From a virus, in IMG/VR virus record IMGVR_UViG_3300027573_000682, positions 1-22,936 of that record: 22,936 nt of DNA; one strand, written 5' to 3'. Within the stretch, counting starts at the first letter, position 1, and each line of letters starts with the position of its first letter. Shown here piece after piece: positions 11,833 through 17,623 of the stretch. Both the position numbers and the translations under genes were made by a program. Under the pieces are notes generated by a model. The model searched no databases and had not been told where the DNA came from. It saw nothing but the letters and a program-made list of their open reading frames with translations.

Positions 11833-12125
11833 TCGGCCGCGACTCGCTCGCCCTTCGGTTTCCGCCCGGTTGCGCGTCCGGGGGGCCTGCCGACCCGGCT
11901 CGGGACCGGCTCGACCTCGGCCCAGTCGGAATACAGCCGGCGCACCGGAATGCCCGTCTCAATCGAGATTTTTTCCAAGGTCGAGGTCTTGAAAAACGCG
12001 CGCGGCTGCGCCGACCGCAGACCGCAGAGCGCGTAGATGCTCTGCGCGTTCATGCCCAAGCGGAGAGCGAACATCCGGGGCTTCTCGCCCCTGTCCGCCA
12101 GCCATATAGCCAATTTCGTTGTCAT
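11829..12125 (-). CDS. HTH transcriptional regulator (Cro/CI-like)
   Basis: A 98-residue DNA-binding protein. The HTH reads MFALRLGMNAQSIYALCG, followed by LEKISIETGIPVRRLYSDW, the usual shape of XRE/Cro-type phage regulators. A basic Pro/Arg tail (VGRPPGRATGRKPKGERVAAE) follows. The ATG at 12125 lacks a ribosome site and lies seven bases after a -10-like hexamer, so its mRNA may be leaderless, as for lambda cI from PRM. It is the first gene of the leftward early operon and faces the palindrome at 12147-12162, its likely operator. It has no peptidase domain, so it is more like Cro than a RecA-cleaved CI. Confidence 0.82.
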   Translation of the reverse strand: MTTKLAIWLADRGEKPRMFALRLGMNAQSIYALCGLRSAQPRAFFKTSTLEKISIETGIPVRRLYSDWAEVEPVPSRVGRPPGRATGRKPKGERVAAE

Positions 12126-12132
12126 GGACAGC

Positions 12133-12161
12133 AATGTATCTTTTTAATTGACAGCCGTCAA
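12133..12161 (-). promoter_or_regulatory. Leftward promoter of the regulator gene
   Basis: Minus strand: TTGACG (12161-12156), 17-base spacer, TACATT (12138-12133). The ATG follows after seven bases (12125), which places transcription start at or next to the first codon. Confidence 0.6.
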
Positions 12162-12162
12162 T
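12147..12162. promoter_or_regulatory. Palindromic operator ATTGAC-AGCC-GTCAAT
   Basis: A perfect 6-bp-arm inverted repeat around a 4-bp centre. Each arm is the -35 box of one of two divergent promoters, so one bound dimer would cover both. It is the only such palindrome between the regulator and the rightward early operon. Confidence 0.6.
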
Positions 12163-12176
12163 CATGCACGTAGACG
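12148..12176 (+). promoter_or_regulatory. Rightward early promoter, weak -10
   Basis: Plus strand: TTGACA (12148-12153), 17-base spacer, TAGACG (12171-12176). The -35 is perfect but the -10 matches only 3 of 6. It leads to the operon starting at 12204. Confidence 0.48.
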
Positions 12177-12203
12177 TACACAGCCGACAGCGGAGAGAGG
12201 CAC

Positions 12204-12371
12204 ATGAGCAGGCTGGACAAGATCGCGATCAGGCACGCCAAGGCCCTCGGTCGGGCCGAGGCCGCGTTGGCGTACATCGCGGCGATTGCCGACCGGCCGG
12301 ACGAGGTGCGGGCGGCGGTGGCCGAGGTGCAGACCGCGATTCAGCGGATCATCGCAGAGGAGAATAAGTGA
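12204..12371 (+). CDS. Small helical protein (55 aa), first early gene
   Basis: MSRLDKIAIRHAKALGRAEA, then AALAYIAAIADRPDEVRAAV and a final helix ending AEENK. It is all-helical and not recognised. The ribosome site CGGAGAGAGGCAC resembles the leader of the GP88 gene. The TGA stop shares its A with the next ATG (TGATG). Too short for automatic detection but supported by ribosome site, coupling and position just after the early promoter. Confidence 0.62.
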   Translation: MSRLDKIAIRHAKALGRAEAALAYIAAIADRPDEVRAAVAEVQTAIQRIIAEENK

Positions 12372-12556
12372 TGCCGCGCTTGGCGAAGGAAGGCTTTGCC
12401 TTTTACTCGGTCGTGACCCCGAGCGTGGCGCTCGAATACGAGCTGCCGATCTGGGGCAACCTGGAAGGCGACGAGTTGGTCTGCATGGATGAACTGGACG
12501 AGCTGGCGCACGAGTACGGCACCAATGTCCGCATGAGCCGCTACGAGGTGCTGTGA
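12371..12556 (+). CDS. Hypothetical small protein (61 aa)
   Basis: Not recognised. It reads MPRLAKEGFAFYSVVTPSVA, then LEYELPIWGNLEGDELVCMD and an acidic helix. A GTG three bases upstream (12368) is an alternative start; GAGGAG lies at a suitable distance for either. It is coupled by TGATG to both neighbours and placed directly before the exonuclease gene. Confidence 0.66.
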   Translation: MPRLAKEGFAFYSVVTPSVALEYELPIWGNLEGDELVCMDELDELAHEYGTNVRMSRYEVL

Positions 12557-13449
12557 TGCACGCTCTGGGTCTCAGTGAGGGGCAGCTAGCCGAACGCAAG
12601 CTGCACCTGCACGCCGGTGACGCGGCGCCGATCATGGCGGGCGACTATCGCTCGGTCTGGGCGCGCTTTCAGCCGGATTATCAGCCGGAAGACTTGTCAG
12701 GCGAGTTCCGCGTGCAGCTCGGCTCCTACACCGAGCCGTTCGGGCTGTGGTGGACCGAGAAGACGACCGGCCGCGAGGTGAAATACTACAGCGACAATCC
12801 GTTGGCCCGACACATCTGGCAGGCGCTGACCGGGCGCGAGGCTGGTGCGGAGCTATTCGCCGACCCCTATCGCCCGTTCATGGCGTGCAATATGGACGCG
12901 CTGACGACGACCCCACTGGGCGACTGGGCCGCCCTCGATGCAAAGCACGTGGCCCGGGCCGGCGATGCGGAAGTGCTGCGGTATACGCCCGCCGGGATCT
13001 GGCAGGCGACGGTCGTCGGGCTCGATTGGTGGGGCATCGCGCCGATCGTCGGGAACCGCTGGGAACAGCCGATCTTTCAGGAGGTGGACCCGCTCTACCA
13101 GGCCGAGCTGATCGCCCGCGCTCGCGAGTGCTGGGGCTATATCGAGCGCGGCGAGGAGCCGCTAGACCGCACCGAGCCGGTGCCGCCGCCGACGCCGCAG
13201 CCAAAGCTGCGCCAGATCAACCTCGATCTGCTGGCCCACGAAGATCGCCCCAATTGGGCGGGGGAATTTCAGCGGCTGGCACGCGACTTTGCGGAAACCA
13301 AATCGGCTTTCGACAAACACGCGATCACCAGGGAGAACTTGAAGCAGCTTGTCCCCGAGGACATCGGCTTGGTGAAGCTCGGCTTGGTACGATTCAAACG
13401 CGACAATCGCGGGGTGAGCATCGCTTTGGATAAGGGGGTAGGCCAGTGA
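12556..13449 (+). CDS. YqaJ-like phage recombination exonuclease
   Basis: A 297-residue protein of the YqaJ/lambda-exonuclease type. Visible signature: QLGSYTEPFGLWWTEKTTGR (54-73, with Glu 60), PFMACNMDAL (107-116, Asp 114), WAALDAKHV (124-132, the D-x-K pair Asp 128/Lys 130) and IWQATVVG (148-155, Gln 150). These are the metal-binding and helix positions of the PD-(D/E)xK core. It should resect double-stranded ends to expose the strand used by the ERF protein encoded at 13883. A Pro-rich linker at about 208-217 separates a helical C-terminal part of unknown role. The ATG at 12556 overlaps the previous stop (TGATG); a GTG at 12553 is possible. Confidence 0.78.
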   Translation: MHALGLSEGQLAERKLHLHAGDAAPIMAGDYRSVWARFQPDYQPEDLSGEFRVQLGSYTEPFGLWWTEKTTGREVKYYSDNPLARHIWQALTGREAGAELFADPYRPFMACNMDALTTTPLGDWAALDAKHVARAGDAEVLRYTPAGIWQATVVGLDWWGIAPIVGNRWEQPIFQEVDPLYQAELIARARECWGYIERGEEPLDRTEPVPPPTPQPKLRQINLDLLAHEDRPNWAGEFQRLARDFAETKSAFDKHAITRENLKQLVPEDIGLVKLGLVRFKRDNRGVSIALDKGVGQ

Positions 13450-13670
13450 TGAACGACAGCGACAACGACGTTGTACTAAGACCGTCGTTCAACTCAATCG
13501 ATATGGCGTGGCGCTCGTTCGTCCGGGACATCCCGGAAATGAACAACCCGACTACAATGGCGGCTTTTGTTGCCGGCGCTTCGTTCGCGCTGTCGATCAT
13601 CTACCGGAATGGTTTCGCGAACCTCTCTCGCGAGCTATCACAAATTCAAGAGGAGTTGGAACATGGCTGA
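13449..13670 (+). CDS. Hypothetical small protein (73 aa)
   Basis: Not recognised. The N-terminal half is polar (MNDSDNDVVLRPSFNSIDMA); the middle (TTMAAFVAGASFALSIIY) is a moderately hydrophobic helix that might touch a membrane. The end is a charged helix (NLSRELSQIQEELEHG). The ATG at 13449 overlaps the previous stop (TGATG). It overlaps the KTSC gene by 8 bases. Confidence 0.64.
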   Translation: MNDSDNDVVLRPSFNSIDMAWRSFVRDIPEMNNPTTMAAFVAGASFALSIIYRNGFANLSRELSQIQEELEHG

Positions 13671-13881
13671 GATACAGTGGACTGAGGTGAAGAGCAGCAA
13701 CCTATCTAAGGTCGCGTATGACAGCGAGGCGGACGAGCTGTTAATAGAATTTCGATCAGGAAGTATTTATTCTTATCCGAGTGCCGGCGAGGCGGCGTAT
13801 CAGGACATTATCAACAACCCGTCTCCTGGAAGCTATGTAAATCGCTGGTTGAAAGGCCAGCCTTCGAGAAGGGTGAAGTAG
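13663..13881 (+). CDS. KTSC-domain protein
   Basis: 72 residues, nearly all of it one KTSC domain: SSNLSKVAYDSEADELLIEF, then RSGSIYSYPSAGEAAYQDII and GSYVNRWLKGQPSRRV. The domain is named from lysyl-tRNA synthetase C-termini, also occurs alone in phages, and has no settled function. The ATG at 13663 has AGAGGAG at good spacing; the longer frame from 13567 runs through the upstream gene. It lies between the exonuclease and annealing genes, so it may assist recombination or translation. Confidence 0.8.
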   Translation: MAEIQWTEVKSSNLSKVAYDSEADELLIEFRSGSIYSYPSAGEAAYQDIINNPSPGSYVNRWLKGQPSRRVK

Positions 13882-13882
13882 C

Positions 13883-14638
13883 ATGAGCGACGCAGTCAAT
13901 CCAGGAACCGGCGAGATCGGCGGGTTCAGCCATCGTTGGAGCGATCCGGCAAACGAGATATTCGGGGCGCTGGCAAAGGCGCAGGCGGGCATTAAGAACG
14001 CCATCAGGGAAAGCACCAATCCGCATTTCCGTTCGCGCTACGCCGACCTCGCCTCGGTCAAAGAGGCGTGCTGGGAGAGCCTCACCGCGGCCGGGATCGC
14101 GGTCGTGCAGATGCCGATCAACGACGGCCCGAATATTGGCGTCGTCACGCTGTTCGCGCACGGCTCGGGCCAGTGGATCGAGGGCACGGTGTACGTCGCC
14201 CCGACCAAGTACGACGCGCAGGGCGTCGGCAGCGTCATAACGTATTTGAGGCGGTACGCCCTGGCGGCGATGGCTGGGGTGGCCCCGGACGACGACGACG
14301 GGGAAGCGGCTGTGGGGCGCCCCGCCGAGCGTGCAGCGCCTGCAAGTGGCAACGGGGCTACCCGTGCCCCGCAGCGTCAACAGGCCGCCCCAGCGCCCTC
14401 GGACGCCGCCGCTGAGGTATCGAAGCGGTGGCGGGAGCTGGCCCGCGACATCGACCTCGAGGAGGACACGGGGATGCTCACCCGGGTCGGCGAGTGGGGA
14501 GCCTTCCAGACCCTCGACCGGATGAGCGCGGACCTCGGGCCGCCGGAGGTGCACGCCGAGCGGATGGGGATGCTGCAGACGCGGGCCGCCAAACGCCGCG
14601 AGCGTCTGGTCGGATCGCTCGAGCCGTTCGACCGATGA
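13883..14638 (+). CDS. erf: ERF-family single-strand annealing protein
   Basis: A 251-residue ERF-superfamily recombinase. The N-terminal domain shows PHFRSRYADLASV (48-60), GIAVVQMP (71-78), the SGQWI strand and the hallmark AQGVGSVITYLRRYALAAMAGVA (112-134) followed by an acidic DDDDG. The C-terminal half is a low-complexity Ala/Pro/Gln linker and a charged tail. ERF (phage P22) anneals complementary single strands and supports genome circularisation. Together with the YqaJ-like nuclease upstream it forms a Red-like pair. The start has GAAGGGTGAAGTAGC upstream. It overlaps the next gene by ATGA. Confidence 0.9.
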   Translation: MSDAVNPGTGEIGGFSHRWSDPANEIFGALAKAQAGIKNAIRESTNPHFRSRYADLASVKEACWESLTAAGIAVVQMPINDGPNIGVVTLFAHGSGQWIEGTVYVAPTKYDAQGVGSVITYLRRYALAAMAGVAPDDDDGEAAVGRPAERAAPASGNGATRAPQRQQAAPAPSDAAAEVSKRWRELARDIDLEEDTGMLTRVGEWGAFQTLDRMSADLGPPEVHAERMGMLQTRAAKRRERLVGSLEPFDR

Positions 14639-14874
14639 AAGCGAACATAGCGGGCGACCTCGCCCGGGCCGAGAAAGTGGATCTCGGCCCCGAGCCGAAC
14701 AGCATCCGGGCCCAGTATCAGGATGGCTCGGAGGTCACGTTCACTGATGTCGAGATTTATTACCCTGGCCTCATCAGGGCGATGTTTCGGCGGGGCCTGA
14801 TGCCGAAAGCTGTTGCCATTCAAGAACTGAAGAAGCTGGGTCTTAGACTGAAGCCATCCGCTGAGGAACCCTAA
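14635..14874 (+). CDS. Hypothetical small protein (79 aa)
   Basis: Not recognised. It starts MKANIAGDLARAEKVDLGPE, then a beta-rich middle (RAQYQDGSEVTFTDVEIYY) and a basic helix (MPKAVAIQELKKLGLRLK). The ATG at 14635 overlaps the erf stop (ATGA); the longer frame from 14428 is the shadow of erf. Coupled by TAATG to the micro-ORF that follows. Confidence 0.68.
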   Translation: MKANIAGDLARAEKVDLGPEPNSIRAQYQDGSEVTFTDVEIYYPGLIRAMFRRGLMPKAVAIQELKKLGLRLKPSAEEP

Positions 14875-14945
14875 TGAGCACGCGCCTGGAAGCCCTGCTG
14901 GCCGGGCTGGTCCTGCTCGGCATCGCCATCGGCTTGGCGATCTGA
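14874..14945 (+). CDS. Tiny membrane peptide (23 aa)
   Basis: A 23-codon ORF: MSTRLEALLAGLVLLGIAIG then LAI. It is a single hydrophobic helix with a positively charged N-terminus. It begins in the previous stop (TAATG) and ends one base before the next ATG (TGA ATG), so it is locked into the operon. Short membrane peptides of this kind occur in phage early operons, but no function can be assigned. Confidence 0.5.
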   Translation: MSTRLEALLAGLVLLGIAIGLAI

Positions 14946-15452
14946 ATGACCGCCTTCCTCGCCGCCGCGCACTTCGACACCTTCGACCTGATCGCCAGCC
15001 TCAGAATCAAGATGGGCCTGTTCAAGCGCAACAACCGGATCGAGGTGCGGGCGCCAAAGACCGAGGGCGACCAGGAGCGTTTCGTGCTGCGCCAGCACGC
15101 CGCGCGCTGGCCGGAATTGACGAACCTCTTGCAGCGCATTCGTCGCCTCGGCGAGCAGATGGGCGGCATCGAGTTCGGCCGGATCGACCTGGAGATGCTG
15201 CCCGCCGGCGCCTGCATGGACTGGCGCCTCGACCAGGGCGAGGAGATCCTGCGCTACGAGCACGCGATCATGCTGCTGCGCACCTCGCCGGCGGTGACGT
15301 TCTTTGCCGGCTCCGAGGTTGCGGCCCCAGGGATCGGATTCCTGACGATCGTTTCGAGGCGGTTGCCGCGCAGCGCCATCAATTTGGGCGAGAGCGCGGC
15401 GATCTGGCTGGCGCTCGATTTCCGTAAACGCGGGGAGAAGGCGGATGGATGA
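14946..15452 (+). CDS. Aspartyl-hydroxylase-fold-like phage protein, iron ligands apparently lost
   Basis: 168 residues. The C-terminal half has the spacing of an aspartyl/asparaginyl beta-hydroxylase double-stranded beta-helix: IDLEMLPAGACMDWRLDQGE (80-99), YEHAIMLLRTSP (104-115), VTFFAGSEV, GFLTIVSRRL and SAINLGES then WLALDF. In active members the first block carries His (W/P-H-x-D) and the later block His-x-x-x-Asn; here Arg 94 and Arg 142 stand at those places. It may keep the fold for binding rather than catalysis. The N-terminal half (RIEVRAPKTEGDQERFVLRQ) is helical. The start follows the previous stop directly. The assignment rests on pattern only. Confidence 0.5.
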   Translation: MTAFLAAAHFDTFDLIASLRIKMGLFKRNNRIEVRAPKTEGDQERFVLRQHAARWPELTNLLQRIRRLGEQMGGIEFGRIDLEMLPAGACMDWRLDQGEEILRYEHAIMLLRTSPAVTFFAGSEVAAPGIGFLTIVSRRLPRSAINLGESAAIWLALDFRKRGEKADG

Positions 15453-15711
15453 GCGGCTGGACGCTGACGCCTGCATCGCCATCGCCACCGAGATGATCGA
15501 CGACCGCGACGCCATAATCGCCCGCCTTATTTCAGAGGTCGCAAGCGAGCGCGAACTCTGCGCCAGGCACATCGAGGCGCTCGCTTGTCACATCCGCGAC
15601 CACGGCACGGTGAGCCACCAGGGGCCGTTCGTCAGCCTGGCCGGCGCGATAGTGGGGGCGCTCTTAGATGCCGCGGCCTCGCTGCGGGCTGCCCGAGGTG
15701 AACCGTCGTGA
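15445..15711 (+). CDS. Hypothetical small helical protein (88 aa)
   Basis: Not recognised. An acidic helical protein (MDERLDADACIAIATEMIDD, then RDAIIARLISEVASERELCA) with a Gly/Ala-rich second half (LAGAIVGALLDAAASL). The ATG at 15445 overlaps the upstream gene by 8 bases. Last gene before a 129-bp gap with small hairpins (CGCCA-GTT-TGGCG at 15723-15735). Confidence 0.64.
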   Translation: MDERLDADACIAIATEMIDDRDAIIARLISEVASERELCARHIEALACHIRDHGTVSHQGPFVSLAGAIVGALLDAAASLRAARGEPS

Positions 15712-15840
15712 TACGGCAATAACGCCAGTTTGGCGCGCGACCGTGCCGAAGATGCAAAAATGACCGTTTGACTCGCGATATTGACCTCGGATAGGACCCG
15801 TGTGCCGGCAATCTCGCCGGTCATGCAGAGGACGACGATT

Positions 15841-16551
15841 ATGAAGGACTATAACGTCCACCACATCCCGCTGGAGGAGATCGACAAGAACCCGCTCAAC
15901 CCGACCGCGCGGGGCGAGGCCGCCGACATCAAGGGCCTCCTGCACTCGATCGTCGAGCGCGGCCTGTACTACCCGATCCTGGTGAATCTGAAGCCGAACG
16001 GGCGCTACATGATCGTGGAGGGTCACCGCCGCTATGCGGTGTTCGAGTGGAAGAAGCAGGAGAACCCTGACTTCGCCAAGATCCCGGCGCTGGTGATCAA
16101 TGTCGGCGACGAGTACGTCACCGCGATCTTCCGCGAGATCAACGAGACCTCGAAGAAGCTCACCGGCAAGCAGTGGCTCGAGGTGTTCGCGCTCGGCGGC
16201 AAGGCCAAGGATCTGCCGACCCGCTTGGCTGGCGGCATCGAGGCGCTCGGCGAGATGTTCAGCGCCGCCGAGCTGATGAAGATTGCGCGGCGGCAGGGGC
16301 CGAGCGTGTACGGCTTGGCGCGCCGCGTAGCCAAGTTCACCGATGTCGATGCAGATAACCACACCAAGCTGCGCGAGATCGTGGCCTGGCTGGTGAACTC
16401 GGGTGACAGCGTCAACGTGCGCGTGGCGATGAACGAGCAGCACCTCGAGAAGGTGAAGGCGGCGATCGCCGGCAAGCACAAGATCGACGGCGGCCCGTTC
16501 CCGGACGGTGAGATCGTCTCCTACCAGAAGACGACCCTCGCGGCGGCGTAG
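15841..16551 (+). CDS. ParB/Srx-like nuclease-domain protein
   Basis: A 236-residue protein with an N-terminal ParB-like domain: IPLEEIDKNPLNPTARGEAA (9-28), ILVNLKPNGRYMIVEGHRRY (46-65, the GHRRY box), and LVINVGDEYVTAIFREINET. The central and C-terminal parts are helical without an obvious centromere-binding HTH, so it is more like phage 'ParB-N' proteins than chromosomal ParB. Such domains bind CTP or DNA and some act as nucleases; the role here is unknown. The ATG at 15841 with AGAGG upstream is preferred; ATG 15823 is an alternative. It is followed by two hairpins, the second a good terminator. Confidence 0.82.
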   Translation: MKDYNVHHIPLEEIDKNPLNPTARGEAADIKGLLHSIVERGLYYPILVNLKPNGRYMIVEGHRRYAVFEWKKQENPDFAKIPALVINVGDEYVTAIFREINETSKKLTGKQWLEVFALGGKAKDLPTRLAGGIEALGEMFSAAELMKIARRQGPSVYGLARRVAKFTDVDADNHTKLREIVAWLVNSGDSVNVRVAMNEQHLEKVKAAIAGKHKIDGGPFPDGEIVSYQKTTLAAA

Positions 16552-16555
16552 TCGA

Positions 16556-16577
16556 GGTTTACGAACGCTCGTAAACC
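16556..16577 (+). terminator. Hairpin after the ParB-like gene
   Basis: GGTTTACGA (16556-16564), loop ACGC, TCGTAAACC (16569-16577). A perfect 9-bp stem without a T run; it may stabilise the 3' end or pause transcription. Confidence 0.4.
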
Positions 16578-16591
16578 CTAGGAAGTGACTT

Positions 16592-16620
16592 GGGGCGGCT
16601 GTCGGGGCCGCCCCTTCTTT
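16592..16620 (+). terminator. Intrinsic terminator
   Basis: GGGGCGGC (16592-16599), 7-base loop, GCCGCCCC (16607-16614), then TTCTTT. This is a GC-rich stem with a T-rich tail, the standard form. It separates the ParB-like gene from the methyltransferase gene, which starts 12 bases later. Confidence 0.65.
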
Positions 16621-16632
16621 CAGGGGAGAATT

Positions 16633-17445
16633 ATGGCGGAATTGGTTTTGCTGGCCCACCACAATCGGGACCAGGACGCGATCGAGATCGGCGCGCTCTA
16701 CCGACGAGCGATCTCCTCAGCGGCGGACAGCGTTAAGTACTTAGCCGAGGCCGGGCAACGGCTGATCGAGAAAAAGGCCGGCATGCCACGCGGTGAATGG
16801 CTGCCGTGGCTGGAAGCAAATCAAGACCTTCTTGAGTTCAAGACGCGCAGGACGGCCGCCCGGCTAATGAAGGCAGCGACCGAATGGGACGTTGACGTCC
16901 CCTTAGACGAAGCTCGCGCGGTCAAGGCCAATCGGGCGATCTGGGGCAACGCGCCCGTCCGCGGCACCGCCGGCACCGGCGACAACGAGTGGTTCACGCC
17001 GCCGGTGTTTATCGAGGCGGCTCGCCATGTCCTCGGCGGCACGATCGACCTCGATCCCGCCAGCCACGCGCTGGCCCCGCGGATCGCCGAGCGGCGCTAC
17101 ACCCGCGAGGATGACGGTCTCGCCCAGGCGTGGCGCGGCACGGTCTGGCTCAACCCGCCCTATGCGCGCGACGAGATCGGGCCGTTCATCGACAAGCTGC
17201 TCGCCGAGATCGGCTGCGGCAACACCACCGCCGCTATCATGCTCACCCACAACTACACCGACACCGACTGGTTTCACCGCGCCGAGGCGAGGGCAGCGCT
17301 GCTCTGCTTCACGCTGGGCCGGATCAAGTTCATCGATGACGCCGGCGACAAGTGCAATCCGACGCAGGGGCAGGCTTTCTTCTACTACGGGCAAGAGCGT
17401 GGGCTGTTCCGCGACGTGTTCGGCCGGTTCGGGTTCGTCCGGTGA
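16633..17445 (+). CDS. dam: Phage DNA N6-adenine methyltransferase (Dam-like)
   Basis: 270 residues. The C-terminal two thirds is a phage Dam-type methyltransferase: DNEWFTPPVFIEAARHVLGG (117-136), IDLDPAS (138-144), and the catalytic VWLNPPYAR (171-179, NPPY motif), then a LTHNYTDTDWFH strand. It transfers a methyl group from S-adenosylmethionine to adenine and may guard the phage DNA against host restriction. The first 100 residues form a separate helical domain (YLAEAGQRLIEKKAGMPRGE, then WLPWLEANQDLLEFKTRRTA) resembling DUF3102-type segments found in phage proteins. The ATG at 16633 has GGGGAG upstream; the longer frame from 16585 reads through the terminator and is rejected. Confidence 0.9.
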   Translation: MAELVLLAHHNRDQDAIEIGALYRRAISSAADSVKYLAEAGQRLIEKKAGMPRGEWLPWLEANQDLLEFKTRRTAARLMKAATEWDVDVPLDEARAVKANRAIWGNAPVRGTAGTGDNEWFTPPVFIEAARHVLGGTIDLDPASHALAPRIAERRYTREDDGLAQAWRGTVWLNPPYARDEIGPFIDKLLAEIGCGNTTAAIMLTHNYTDTDWFHRAEARAALLCFTLGRIKFIDDAGDKCNPTQGQAFFYYGQERGLFRDVFGRFGFVR

Positions 17446-17461
17446 GCAGGGGGGCTAGCTG

Positions 17462-17623
17462 ATGTTCTGGCTGTTCTGGCAACTGGTCGGCGTGATCGTC
17501 GCGCTGTCCGCGATAGGATTGGCATGCTTTGCCGTTGTTGCGGTTTTCCACATAATCGTTGAGGCTTGGGAGCTGCTTGCCCTTACCGGGCTGTTCGTTG
17601 CCGCCGCCTATCTGTTGTCTTAA
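17462..17623 (+). CDS. Small two-helix membrane protein (53 aa)
   Basis: It reads MFWLFWQLVGVIVALSAIGL, then ACFAVVAVFHIIVEAW and ELLALTGLFVAAAYLL. Almost entirely hydrophobic, with one long or two short membrane helices. A purine-rich GCAGGGGGG lies upstream. It could be a holin-like or superinfection protein, but it lacks charged ends and is too short to say. Its stop codon overlaps the stop of the convergent gene at 17620 (shared TTAA). Confidence 0.62.
   Translation: MFWLFWQLVGVIVALSAIGLACFAVVAVFHIIVEAWELLALTGLFVAAAYLLS

Noticed and set aside
15768-15796. TTGACT followed at 17 bases by ATAGGA as a promoter for the ParB-like gene
   Set aside because: The -35 is good but the -10 is poor at either 17 or 18 bases spacing, and no second feature supports it.
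15664-16662. A 332-codon minus-strand ORF
   Set aside because: Antisense to the ParB-like gene with its GHRRY box; it also crosses two hairpins. Arg/Leu/Asp-rich composition typical of a shadow frame.
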